Assembly: GCA_963575745.1 (NCBI GenBank)
Contig: CAUYUJ010018548.1
Location: 124,001 to 188,000 of the forward strand
Direction of reading: 5' to 3'
Origin: Prorocentrum cordatum
Lineage: Eukaryota; Sar; Dinophyceae; Prorocentrales; Prorocentraceae
Length of the DNA: 64,000 nt
Numbering within the stretch: position 1 is the first letter of the stretch; every line of letters starts with the position of its first letter. This document shows, piece by piece, positions 22,703 through 32,789 of the stretch. A program made the position numbers and the translations under genes. The notes beneath the pieces were generated by a model, which saw only the letters and a list, made by a program, of their open reading frames with translations, ran no database searches and was not told the origin of the DNA.

Positions 22703-23338
22703 TGGGTGGCGCGTCGGGCCGATAGAGTGGGGAGAGCGGATTATGATGGCGGGTGTGGGAGTGGTGATGTAGGATCGGGTGGCGGTGGTGGCGCGGGGTG
22801 GCAGAGTTGGGGAGTGGGAGAGCGGCGGGGGGCGAGGATGATGATGGTGAGGATGGGGGCTGGAAAGATGATGGTGTTCGGTTCGTTAGGGGGAGAATGT
22901 TGGGGGCGATGGTGAGGACGATCGCAAAAATATGGTGGCGATAGCGGCAATGATGATGAGGGGCGGGGTGTGGGGAGAGAATGCGGAGGGTGAGGATCAG
23001 CGGCAAGACGATGAGCAGGGTGCAGAAGATAGCGAAGACATTGACGAGGACGATAACGAGGATGAGGATTTGGGGCTCGGGGCGGGATGGACGGCCACGA
23101 GGAGAGGGTGGTCGGGGAGGCTGGCATGGCGCAAGTCAATTCGGGCAGCCGCGCGCGCGGCTGCGGCCCCGCGCGAGGGCATGGGCCCGCGCTTCGCTTT
23201 GGGTGCGCGTGGCGTGCGCGCCCGAGCTCGTCGTGCGGGGGATGGGGCAGCCAGCGCTTGCTGGCCGGCGCCCCCCGCTGCCGCGCCCCGCCTCCGACGA
23301 CGACGGCCACGACGTGCGACGTCGTCGTCCTCGTCGCC

Positions 23339-23373
<35 letters not shown>

Positions 23374-23642
23374 GGCCGTCGTCGTCAAATGAGCAGGATG
23401 CGGACGATGGTGAGGGTGCTGATGAGGACGAGGACAATGATGATGATGCTGAGGGCGTGGCCGCGGCCACGATGAGGGGGTCGACAAGGAGGCGGCCAGG
23501 GAACATGGCAATTCAGGCAGCCTGCGGCAGCGCGAAGGCGCGCCGTGGGGGGCAGCTCGAGCTTGCCGCGCGTGGGGCGCGCGGCTAATCGCACGCCGTG
23601 GCGCCCGCTGTCGCGCCCGACGACGACGACTACGTGAGACGT

Positions 23643-23675
<33 letters not shown>

Positions 23676-24014
23676 GGCCGTCGTCGCCGTCGCTGGCCCA
23701 CGTCGCCGTCGTTTTCGTCGGCATGCCTTCGCCGTCTGTCTCGGCGGGCGGGAGCGCCCCCGCGGCCGCGGCCTGCTCCAGAGCAGGCCGCGCGCGCGGC
23801 CGCGGTGGACGAGCGGCCGCGCGCAGCGCAGGACGCGCGAGCTCGCGGTGCTCGCCTCGTCATCTGCATATCCTCCTCATCGCCACTCTCCACCGCCCCC
23901 ATCCACCCAGTCGCACTCATCGTCCTCGCCCCTGGCTCCTCCTTCATCCCCCCTATTCCTCCAGCACGCCCCTCGCCTTCTGAGGATCAGGATCGAGGAG
24001 CTCGTGGTCTGAGT
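22703..24014. other. Low-complexity intergenic region
   Basis: GATGATGG, GAGGATGAGG and long GTC/GAC triplet tracts (about 23285-23390 and 23615-23700). Several overlapping ORFs on both strands are Asp-, Arg- or Ala-rich repeats. No supported gene. Confidence 0.5.
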
Positions 24015-25868
24015 TGTTCCCAACCATCCTGTGGTGTTGGGTCCTCGTTTTGAAGAGACGGTGCCCCGCGTCTCCTTCCTTCCTCATCCTCCCGCTGCCT
24101 CCTCCCTCCGCCCTCCTCTCCCTCGTTGCCTCTGCTCACGGCGCACCCCTCGCGCGTTTCGTAGCCCATAGGGAGCTCCACCTAAGGGCCCAGTGGCGCA
24201 GTTCGCATGCGTCTCCCCTACTCAGGACAGCGTTTCGCGGCACCATAGGGAGCTCCACCGAGAGTCCCAGTGGCGCAGTCCGCAAGCGTCTCCCCCACCA
24301 AGACAGCTTTTCGTGGCCCCATAGGGAGCTCCACCGAAGGCACCAGTGGCGCAGTTCGCATGCGTCTCCCCCACCCAGGACAGCGCTTCGTGGCCCCATC
24401 GGGGGCTCCACCGAAGGCCCCAGGGCGCAGTTCGCATGCGCTTTCCCCACCCAGGACAGCGTTTCGTGCCCCATAGGGGGCTCCACCGCCGTCTCAGTGG
24501 CGCAGTTTCCGCATGCGTCTCCACTGCACAGGGACAGCGCTTCGTGGCCCCATAGAGAGCCCCACCGAGGGCCCCAGTGGCGCAGTTCGCATGCGCCCCC
24601 CCTCCCCCACCCAGGACAGCGTTTCGTGGCCACATAGGGAGCTCCACCGAAGGTCCCAGTGGCGCAGTTCGCATGCGTCTCCCCCGCCCAGGGCAGCTTT
24701 TCGTGGCACCGTAGGGAGCTCCACCGAAGTCCCAGTGGCGCAGTTCGCATGCGTCTCTCCCGCCCAGGACAGCGCTTCGTGGCCCCAGATGGAGCTCCAC
24801 CGAGGGCACCAGTTGCGCAGTTCGCATGCGTCTCCCACACCCAGGACAGCGTTTCGTGGCCCCATAGAGAGCTCCACCGAAGGCCCCAGTGGCGCAGTTC
24901 GCATGCGTCTCCCCCACCCAGGACAGCTTTTTCGTGGCCCCATGAGGAGCCCCACCGAGGGCCCCAGTGGCGCAGTTCGCATGCGTCTCACCCCCACCCA
25001 GGACAGCGCTTCGTGGCCCCATAGGGTGCCCCGCCGAGGGTCCCAGTTGCGCAGTTCGCATGCGCCTCCACCACCCAGGACAGCGTTTCGTGGCCCCATA
25101 GGGGGCTCCACCGAGGGTCCCAGTGACGCAGTTCGCATGCGTCCCCCCAATCCAGGACAGCGTTTCGTGGCCCCATGAGGAGCCCCACCAAAGGCCCCAT
25201 TGGCGCAGTTCGCATGCGCCTCCCCCACCCAGGACACCGCTTCGTGGCCCCATATGGAGCTCCACCGAGGGTCCCAGTTGCGCAGTTCGCATGCGTCTCC
25301 CCCACCCAGGACAGCGGTTCGTGGCCACATAGGGAGCTCCACCGAAGGTCCCAGTGGCGCAGTTCGCATGCGTCTCCCCCGCCCAGGGCAGCGCTTCGTG
25401 GCACCATAGGGAGCTCCACCGAATGCCCCAGTGGCGCAGTTTGTATGCGTCTCCCCCACCCAGGCCAACCTTTCGTAGCCTCGTAAGGAACTCCACCGAA
25501 GTCCCAGTGGCGCAGTTCGCATGCGTCTCCCCAATCCAGGACAGCGCTTCGTGGCCCCAGATGGAGCTCCACCGAAGGCCACAGCTGCACTCGCATGCGT
25601 CTCCCCCATCCAGGACAGCGCTTCTTTGCCCCCACACGGAGCTCAACCGAAAGTACAAGTGCCGCAGTTCGCATGCCTCTCCACCCACCCAGGACAACGC
25701 TTCGTGGCCCCATATGGAGATCCACCGAAGGCAACAGTTGCTGCACTCACATGCGCCACCCCAAACACAGGGCAGCCGTTCGCAGCCCACAGGGACGTCC
25801 ACCGATTGCGATACTCACATCGGCGGTACTCACAACTGCATATGGTTGGGCCCGTCGCCAGGCTAAGT
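24015..25868. repeat. 77-bp tandem array, macro-copy 1
   Basis: A unique-looking leader (24015-24157: CATCCTGTGGTGTTGGG, CGTTTTGAAGAGAC, pyrimidine-rich) is followed by some 20 units of about 77 bp with the cores GGGAGCTCCACCGA, AGTGGCGCAGTTCGCATGCG and CAGGACAGCGCTTCGTGGC. It ends in a trailer with GATTGCGATACTCACA and GTCGCCAGGCTAA. Because 77 is not divisible by three, the long minus-strand ORFs (up to 526 codons) read the unit successively in all three frames. The ORFs are explained by absence of stops in the unit. Confidence 0.9.
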
Positions 25869-25880
25869 TTGTTTTCTGTT

Positions 25881-27690
25881 TCCCAGCCATCATGTGGTGT
25901 TGGGTCATCGTTTTGAAGAGACTGTTCCCCGCGTCGCCTTCCTTCCTCCTCCTCCCGCTGCCTTCTCCCTCCGCCCTCCTCTCCCTCGTTGCATCTGCTC
26001 ACTGCGCACCCCTCACACGTTTCGTAACCCCATAGGTAGCGCCACCTACGGGCCCAGTGGCGCAGTTCGCATGCGTCTCTCCCCCACCCAGGACAGCGCT
26101 TCGTGGCCACATAGGGAGCTCCACCGAAGGTCCCAGTGGCGCAGTTCGCTTGCGTCTCCACCACCCAGGACAGCGCTTCTTGGCCCCATAGGGAGCCCCA
26201 CCGAAGTCACAGTGGTGCAGTTCGCATGCGCCCCCCGCCACCCAGGACAGCTTTTCGTGGCCCCATAGTGAGCTCCACCGAGGGTCCCAGTGGCGCAGTT
26301 CGCATGCGTCTCCCCCATCCATGACAACGTTGCGTGGCCCCATAAGAAGCTCCACCGAAGCCCCAGTGGCGCAGTTCGCATGCGTCTCCCCTGCCCAGGA
26401 CAGCGTTTCGTGGCCCCATAGGGAGCCACACCGAGGGTCACAGTGGCCCAGTTCCGCCATGCAGCCCCCCCCCCCCCCCCCACCATGGACAGCGCTTTCG
26501 TGGCCCCATAGGGATCTCCACCGAGGGCCCCAAGAGGGCGCAGTTCGCAGGCGTCTCACCATCCAGGGCGCGTTGCGTGGCACCATAGGGCGCCCCAACG
26601 AAGGACCCAGTGACGCAGTTCGCATGCGTCTCCCCCACCCAGGACACTGTTTCGTGGCCCCATAGGGAGCTCCACGAGGGTCCCAGCTTGCCGCCGTTCG
26701 CAAGCGTCCCCCCCACCCAGGATAGCGTTTCGTGGCAACATAGAGAGCTCACCGACGGCCACATTGCGCAGTTTCGCATTGCCCTCACACCGCCCCTTTC
26801 CAGCCCTTTTCGAGGCACCGAGGGGGACTCCCACCGAGGGCCCCAGTGGCGCAGTTCGCATGCGTCTCCCCCACCCAGGACATAGGGAGCTCCACCGATG
26901 TCACAGTTGCGCAGTTCGCATGCGCCTTCCCCCGTCCAGGGCAGCGTCCCCCACCCCCCACCCAGGACAGCGCTTCGTGGCCCCATAGGGGGCTCCACCG
27001 AGGGTCTCAGTGGCGCAGTTCGCATGCGCCTCCCCCGCCCAGGGCAGCTTTTCGTGGCCCCATAGGGAGCTCCACCGAAGGCCCAGTTGGCGCCAGTTTC
27101 CCCATTGCGTCTCCCCCAACCAGGACAACGCTTCGTGGCCCCATAGGGAGCCCCCCGAGGCCTCCCAGTGGCGCAGTTGCGCATGGTCTCCCCCACCAGG
27201 ACAGCTTTCGTGAGCCACATAGGGGCTTCCACCGCAGGCCCCAGTCAGGCGTGCGCATGCGCCTTCCCCCGCCCAGGCCAACCTTTCGTAGCCCCGTAAG
27301 GAGCCCCACCGAAGTCCCAGTGGCGCAGTTCGCATGCGTCTCCCCAATCCAGGACAGCGCTTCGTGGCCCCATATGGAGCTCCACCGAATGCCACGGCTG
27401 CACTCGCATGCGTCTCCCCCCATCCATGACAGCGCTTGTTGCCCCACACGGAGCTCAACCGAAAGCCCCAATGCCGCAGTTCGCATGCCTCTCCACCCAC
27501 CCAGGACAACGCTTCGTGGCCCCATAGGGAGCTCCACCGAAGGCAACAGTTGCTGCACTCACATGCGTCTCCCCTACACAGGACAGCCGTTCGCAGCCCA
27601 CAGGGACATCCATCGATTGCGATACTCACAGCGGCGGTACCCACAATTGCATACGGTTGGGTCTCTCGCCAGGCTAATTTCGGTGGCCTG
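25881..27690. repeat. 77-bp tandem array, macro-copy 2
   Basis: Repeats the whole structure of the preceding block in the same orientation: leader (CATCATGTGGTGTTGGG, CGTTTTGAAGAGAC), about 20 more diverged units, and the same trailer (GATTGCGATACTCACA, CTCGCCAGGCTAA). Many single-base changes and short indels separate the two, and some units near 26700-27300 are truncated. Confidence 0.9.
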
Positions 27691-28520
27691 AGGGGGTGGG
27701 AGGGTGGGCGGTCTCTCCCCAGCCGAGTGGGAACGGCCCCCCCTTGCGTTCGGAGGGGAGGCCGCGGTTCCCAGGGTGCGCCGCTAGGCGCAGTCTTCGG
27801 TGGGGGCTCAGGGGGAGACCACCCCCCCTCCTTTCGCGGGACGCGATGCTTTCGGAGCAACCTTGCTCAGCCGTGCCCTCCCCCGCGCGCCCTCACCAGC
27901 TTATCCAGAGACGATCGATCGATGTCCAGGCGAGTTGCCCTGCCCATGACAGTTGCGGGCTCGAGAAACAGTCGTACCCTAGGAGGGGCAGGAAGGACGC
28001 GGAATCGGATGGGGGGGATACGAGTGCGAGGAGGAGAAGGACGATGAGGAAGGAGGCTGCGAACTTGGAGAAGGGCGGAGGAAGAGGAGGTGGGGCAGGT
28101 GCGAGGAGGGATGATGCATAATAGGCGGGTGAGGGCGAGGGGGAGAAGGGGGAGACGGAGAAGAAGGATGAGGAGAAGGACAAGGTCGGACAGGAGAGCC
28201 AGAAACATCTTGATTGCGATGCCTCTCGGAGTATCTTCTGATTTCTTGGAGGCCGTCTTGGAGCCTCTAGGAGGCATCGGGCATCTTGAGGCCGTCTCGG
28301 AGACATCTCGAGGCCATCTTGGAGCCATCTTGGGAGGCATCGGAGGCCATCTGGAGGCCATCGTAAGCCTCTAGAAGCCGTCTTGAGGCCATAGTGGCGC
28401 CATCTTGAGGCAACCGTGATGCCATCTTGAGGCCATCGGGCCATCTAGGGTCTTAGAGCCATCTTGAGGCCACGTGCGACGATGACGACATCGTTGCATC
28501 GGCTGGACGCCGCCCGGCAA
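27691..28520. repeat. CCAGGCGAGTTG module followed by CATCTTGGAGCC repeats
   Basis: After C/G-rich sequence, 27900-27940 carries TTATCCAGAGACGATCG and TGTCCAGGCGAGTTG, then GAGGATGAGGA-type tracts, then degenerate GAGGCCATCTTGGAGCC repeats (28225-28480). This is the same order seen in the composite repeat elsewhere. No gene seen. Confidence 0.55.
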
Positions 28521-28652
28521 AGCTGAGGATGAGAAAGGACGATGGGGGGAGCTGCAGCAGGAGGATGAGGAGGAAAGGAGAGCGCTGCAGCGCCGCACGC
28601 TGCCCCGCAGCATCTCTAGCGCGCGCCTGTCTCGGGCGCGCGCGAGGGGGCC

Positions 28653-29072
28653 ATGGAGATTGGCCAGCTCGCCGCGTTGCGGCGGGCGCGCCTATGGGGC
28701 CTGCTGGGCTTCGCGGTCCCCGCGGAGGCCCAGCAGGTCACCCTCGAGGACCCCGCCCCCGATGTGGTCGACCCTGTTGTCGACCGCCTCGGGTGGCGGG
28801 ACAGAGCGCTCGCCGATTACGCGGCCGCGCGCCAGGCCGCGGCCGCGGCAACGGCCGCGGCCGCTGCGGCCCACGCCCGCGCGGAGCTCGCCGCCAAGGC
28901 GGCCGCGGTTGCCGAGCGCGCTGGGCTCGCGAGCGCCGCCCAGCGCCGCGCCGCCGCCGAGGCGGCCTTGACGGCGGCGGACGACGCGTCGTCCGTCGCC
29001 GCCGAAGCGGCCCTGAGCCGCCGCGTGGCCTGGGCCGAGGTCCTGGACGCGACCTGGCACGAGGGCCGCTGA
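28653..29072 (+). CDS. Small Ala-rich open frame, hypothetical
   Basis: 139 codons from ATG 28653 to TGA. After a 30-residue N-terminal segment (MEIGQLAALRRARLWGLLGF, weakly hydrophobic), residues 56-130 are dominated by Ala with regularly placed Arg and Glu, predicting a long helix or coiled coil. The pattern could be a genuine small protein or a by-product of a GCC/GCG-rich tract. No homologue recognised. The opposite strand is also open here, which weakens the call. Confidence 0.3.
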   Translation: MEIGQLAALRRARLWGLLGFAVPAEAQQVTLEDPAPDVVDPVVDRLGWRDRALADYAAARQAAAAATAAAAAAHARAELAAKAAAVAERAGLASAAQRRAAAEAALTAADDASSVAAEAALSRRVAWAEVLDATWHEGR

Positions 29073-29800
29073 TCAGGCCATGCGCCCTGGGGGAGGGGGC
29101 GGGGAGGAGAATGAGGACAGGGGGGAGCGCGGGGGGAAGGTCGGAAGATGGGGGGGGCGGCGGAGGAGGAGGAGAAGGGTGGGAAGAAAGGAAGGCACGA
29201 TGATGAGGAGGAGAGGGGTGGCTTCAATTCGTCGTTCCTTGTCCTTCTCCTTTCTGTCAGTCCCTCATTCCTGTGCCCTCCTCCCTCCCCCTCCCTCCTC
29301 CTTCCTCCGCCTCCCTTCCCCTCCGTCCTCGTCCTCATCATCCCTAATCATCTCTTCGCCCTTCTCTTTGTGTTCCTTCCTCCTCTGTACTCCTCATCCT
29401 ATCCCTTCCTCCTCTCTCCTCTTCCTTTCTCGCTCTCCTCCTCTTCCTCTTCCTCCCTCCTCATTCCTCTCTCCGCCCTCCCTCCTCCCTCCTCTTCCCC
29501 TGTCCTCTCTCCTCATTCTCCCTCGCTTTCCTGTGCCGCTCTCTCTTCTCAGTTTCCTACTCCCTCCTCCTCCGTTCCCCCTCCTCCTGTTTTCACTATC
29601 CGTTTCGCTTCTTCTCTCTTCTTCAGTCATCCTCACTCCTTGAGTTTCGAGAACTTCGCGGAAACACCATCACTATTAAGGTTCGGGGGCAGAGGGGTGA
29701 CCCATCGGCTCCGCAACCTGGTGCCTCATCGTTCGGAACCCCAAACCTGAGTAGCGATGGTGGGTTGTACGTTCGCCAGAGGAAGAGGAGGACCAGGAAT
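29073..29800. other. Polypurine then polypyrimidine tract, no gene seen
   Basis: G/A-rich to 29220, then CTCC/TTCC-rich sequence to 29640, then a short AT-balanced patch (29640-29800) leading into the minisatellite. Confidence 0.5.
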
Positions 29801-29960
29801 ATTCCAGCGAAATGAGCAACTGTTCAACGAATGCTCCAGCGAAACGAGCAATTATTGCAGCGAAACAAGCATGCATTCGAGGATGTTTCAAGCGACATAA
29901 GCAATTATTTGAGAACGTCTTAAGCAATTGTTCGAGGATGTCTCACGCAAGGAGGTACAA
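29800..29960 (+). repeat. 32-bp minisatellite cluster A (degenerate)
   Basis: Diverged copies of the family TCGAGGATGTCTCAAGCGAA plus (A)TAAGCAAT(A/T)-type tail. This is the first of six clusters between 29.8 and 44.6 kb. Confidence 0.65.
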
Positions 29961-30060
29961 ACGTCAAGAAAACGCAAGGCGAACTTAGGAAAGGACAACA
30001 AGAGAACCCCGAGAAACCCAAGAGGACACCGGGAGAACCCCAAGAGACCGAACAACAAGC

Positions 30061-30084
30061 TCCGTAGCCATTTGGTGGCTCAAG
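30061..30084 (+). other. Relic dinoflagellate spliced leader
   Basis: The sequence reads TCCGTAGCCATTT, GG, TGGCTCAAG. Removing the internal GG leaves exactly the 22-nt leader that dinoflagellates trans-splice to mRNAs. Genomic copies of the leader in front of coding sequence are known in dinoflagellates as marks of reverse-transcribed mRNA returned to the genome. The next ATG (30127) is 42 bases downstream, a plausible 5' untranslated length. Confidence 0.8.
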
Positions 30085-30126
30085 ATTTCGAGCTCTCCAA
30101 GATAACTTCCTTGCTCCAAGTCGACA

Positions 30127-30795
30127 ATGAACCAACGGTCTCGATCGAGATCGCCGAGATCCATGGCTGACCGCCACGAGAGCCGTTGGCGAGACATCTT
30201 CCCCGAGAACGCTGCTCTTCTCCCGAGAGATTGGCGGGGCACATTTTCCGAGGAGAGCCTCCCATTTGAGAACGCCCAAGACATGTTCGAGGGACTGCGG
30301 CAAGAGCTCGGGCCCCCACGGCCGCCCGAGAACACGCAGCAGCACCTGGCCGAGAACACGCAGCAGGACGAGGCCGAGGTCGAGCACAGCGGCGACGGGC
30401 TCGAGGCCGGGGCCGAGAGTCCGAAATTCCGAGAGTCCGAGATGCCCAAGGAAGCCGGGAGCGAGACCGCCGAGCTTGACGAGGAGGACAGCAGGCCCCA
30501 GGAGCTAGCGCCCGAGGAGAGCAAGCGCCAGGAGCAACTGCCCGAGGAGAGCTCTCGAGAGCCCGAGGTGCCCGACGACGAGGACAGCAATCGCCAGGGG
30601 CAACTGCCCGAGGAAGTCAAGCGCCAGGAGCTTGCCCGAGGAGAGCAAGCGCCTCGGGGATGAATCCGAGGCTTGCGTTGTTTTTTCCAGCCCCGACGCT
30701 GGGGCGACCGAGCCCGCCTCAGACGCCGAGGTGCTAGCCTTCGCGTCGTATGGGCACAAGCAGAGCCAGTGGGACCTCGAGGGGCGCTCAAGTTA
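30127..30795 (+). CDS. Coding block A: acidic, disordered E/S/P-rich protein (frameshifted)
   Basis: ATG 30127 opens MNQRSRSRSPRSMADRHESR, an RS-like basic start, then an acidic, low-complexity protein with repeated PEES(K/R)RQE and PEEVKRQEL phrases. The first frame stops at 30661-30663, but the repeat phrase PEESKR continues in the next frame from about 30632 and stays open to TAG at 30793-30795 (SPDAGATEPASDAEVLAFAS), so one extra base near 30631 has split the gene. Function unknown; an intrinsically disordered nuclear or structural role would fit the composition but is a guess. The relic spliced leader just upstream suggests that this copy is a retrogene, which agrees with the absence of visible introns. 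Confidence 0.55.
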
Positions 30796-30874
30796 GACAC
30801 CGACGCCCACAGTGCTTCGAGAAAACAACGAAGAGAGCGTCGAGACGGGGCCAAGGATTATCTAATGGCCTTAA

Positions 30875-30990
30875 GCGAAGGAGGATCAGGAGGAGGAGGA
30901 GGAGGAGCAGGAGGAGGAGGAGGAGGAGGAGGAGGAGGAGGGAGAGGAAGAGGAGGAGGAGCAAGAGGAGGAGCAGGAGCGAAGCAAGAC
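30875..30990 (+). repeat. (GGA)n microsatellite
   Basis: GGAGGAGGA repeats with AGGAGCAGGA interruptions. Poly-Gly, poly-Arg and poly-Glu frames are by-products. Confidence 0.85.
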
Positions 30991-31395
30991 ATTTTCAGAG
31001 GATGTCGCCAGCAAGCAAACATTTATTCGAGGATGCCTCAAGCGAAACAAATAAGTTTGCAAGGGTGTCTCGACCGGGCCAACTAATCATTTCAAGGGTG
31101 CTTACAGCAAAATAAGAAATAGCTTGAGAATGTTTCAAGCGAAATAAACAATCGCCTCGGGATGTCTCAAGAGAAATAGCCAATAGAATAAGGATGTCTC
31201 AAGCAACTGTTGGGCGAGGGCTCCAAGGAAACAAGCGCATATTCGAGGCTGTCTCCAGCAACGTAGAAGATCTGCCGAGGATGCCCCAAGCGAAGCAAAC
31301 ATTTATTCGAGCATGTCACCAGCGAAGGTGAGGCATTTCGAGGATGTCTCAAGCAAGGCGAACGCGCTTTCGAGGATGTCTTTCTCCGTAGCTCA
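30990..31395 (+). repeat. 32-bp minisatellite cluster B
   Basis: Repeated (T)CGAGGATGTCTCAAGC-type units separating coding blocks A and B, with AAGCAAATAAGTTTG and ACAAGCGCATATTCGAGG variants. Confidence 0.75.
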
Positions 31396-31960
31396 CTCGA
31401 GCTCAAGACTTTTGAGTACGAGCGAGAAACGCACCCAGAACGAGCAAGCCCGAAGCGGCATGGGCAATCAAGTGACGGCGTCCAAGAAGCCAGCGCAGGC
31501 CGCGAGGGGGTCCAAGCCTACTGTCGCCAAGAAGCCAGCGCAGGCAGTTTCGAGGGAATCCAAGCCGACAGTCTCGAAGGAGCCGTCGAGGGCGCAGATC
31601 GAGAGGAAGGCGATCGCCGACAAGCTCGACGCAGTCGTCCAGGTCGAGACGGAGGTCAAGATGGAGACGACGCCCAAGCCCGAGAGTTCATGGGGCGAGA
31701 CGGAGATCGAGACCCACCTCGACTACACCCAAGAGGCCGAGCTTCATGCCTCTTGGAGGGCCGAGAGGTCAACTTGGGCGAGCTCACGGGGCTCCAGGGC
31801 GACGAGCCCCGGCCTCGCTAGGTTAGCCGAGGCCAGCAGTCTACCGATGCTTAGCGAGAGAAAAAATCTCGAGAGCCTATGCCTCGAGGCTCGACCCTCG
31901 ATGAAATCAGGAGAGCCCCAGGAGAACAAGCATTTGTTCAAGGATGTCTCTAGCAAATGA
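31380..31960 (+). CDS. Coding block B: Lys/Glu-rich protein with KPAQA repeats
   Basis: The frame continuing from the minisatellite becomes protein-like at about 31394. It includes a short internal repeat (KKPAQAARGSKPTV, KKPAQAVSRESKPTV), then a helical segment (EPSRAQIERKAIADKLDAVV) and an acidic part (WGETEIETHLDYTQEAEL). It runs back into minisatellite (KHLFKDVSSK) before TGA at 31958-31960. An internal ATG at 31459 (MGNQVTASKKPAQ) is a possible start; GNQ after Met may be coincidental. Codon style (many CGAG) matches blocks A, C and D. No domain recognised. Confidence 0.45.
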
Positions 31961-32595
31961 ACAACTGTTCAAGGATGTGTCAAGCGAAACAAGCAATTAT
32001 TTCAAGGATGTCTCAAGGATGTCTCAAGGTCAAGACTGTCTCGAGGATGTCTTAAGCGAAACAAGCATATACTGAAGGATGTCTCAAGCGAAACGATACG
32101 TTTCTTAAGGATGTCTCAAGCGAAAACAGCAATTCTGTGAGGATGTCTCAAGCGAAACCAAGAATTTTGGGAGGCAGACTCAGACGAAACGAGCAATGTT
32201 TCAAGGATGTCTCAAGCGAAACCAGCAATTTTGCGAGGATGTATCAAGCGATTCGAGAAGCTTGTCGAGGATGTCTCAAGCGAAACAAGCATATACTCGA
32301 GGATGTCTCAAGCGATTCGAGAAGCTTGTCGAGGATGTCTCAAGCGAAACAAGCATATATTCGAGGATGTCTCAAGCGAAGCAAGCATATACTGAAGGAT
32401 GTCTCTAGCAAATGAACAACTGTTCAAGGATGCGTCAAGCGAAACAAGCAATTATTTCAAGGATGTCTCAAGGATGTTTCAAGGTGTTTCAAGACTGCCT
32501 CGGTGATGTCGTAAGCGAAACAAGCAGTCTTTTGAAGAATGCATCCAGCGACATAAGCAATACTTTGAGGATATCTCAAGCGAAATACATCATAT
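31925..32595 (+). repeat. 32-bp minisatellite cluster C
   Basis: About twenty units, the best preserved being TCGAGGATGTCTCAAGCGAA followed by ACAAGCATATAC, giving a 32-base period. Sub-variants include GATTCGAGAAGCTTG. ORFs spell DVSSETSIYSRMSQAKQAY-like repeats and are not considered genes. Confidence 0.85.
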
Positions 32596-32654
32596 TTCAT
32601 TGTTTGATTGCTGCTTTCTTTCATTGGTCCTTCTTTATTGTTTCCTTTGTTTCT

Positions 32655-32655
32655 T

Positions 32656-32745
<90 letters not shown>

Positions 32746-32765
32746 TCTCTCTCTATATATATATG
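32655..32765. repeat. (CT)n microsatellite
   Basis: Nearly pure CT repeat with few CC interruptions, ending in (TA)n. Confidence 0.9.
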
Positions 32766-32789
32766 TTTTTGCCCATCTCCCTCCCCTCT

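Noticed and set aside
24222-25802. 526-codon minus-strand ORF with apparent 26-residue repeats
   Set aside because: The underlying 77-bp unit simply lacks stops; the frame rotates through all three phases, so no constant protein repeat is maintained.
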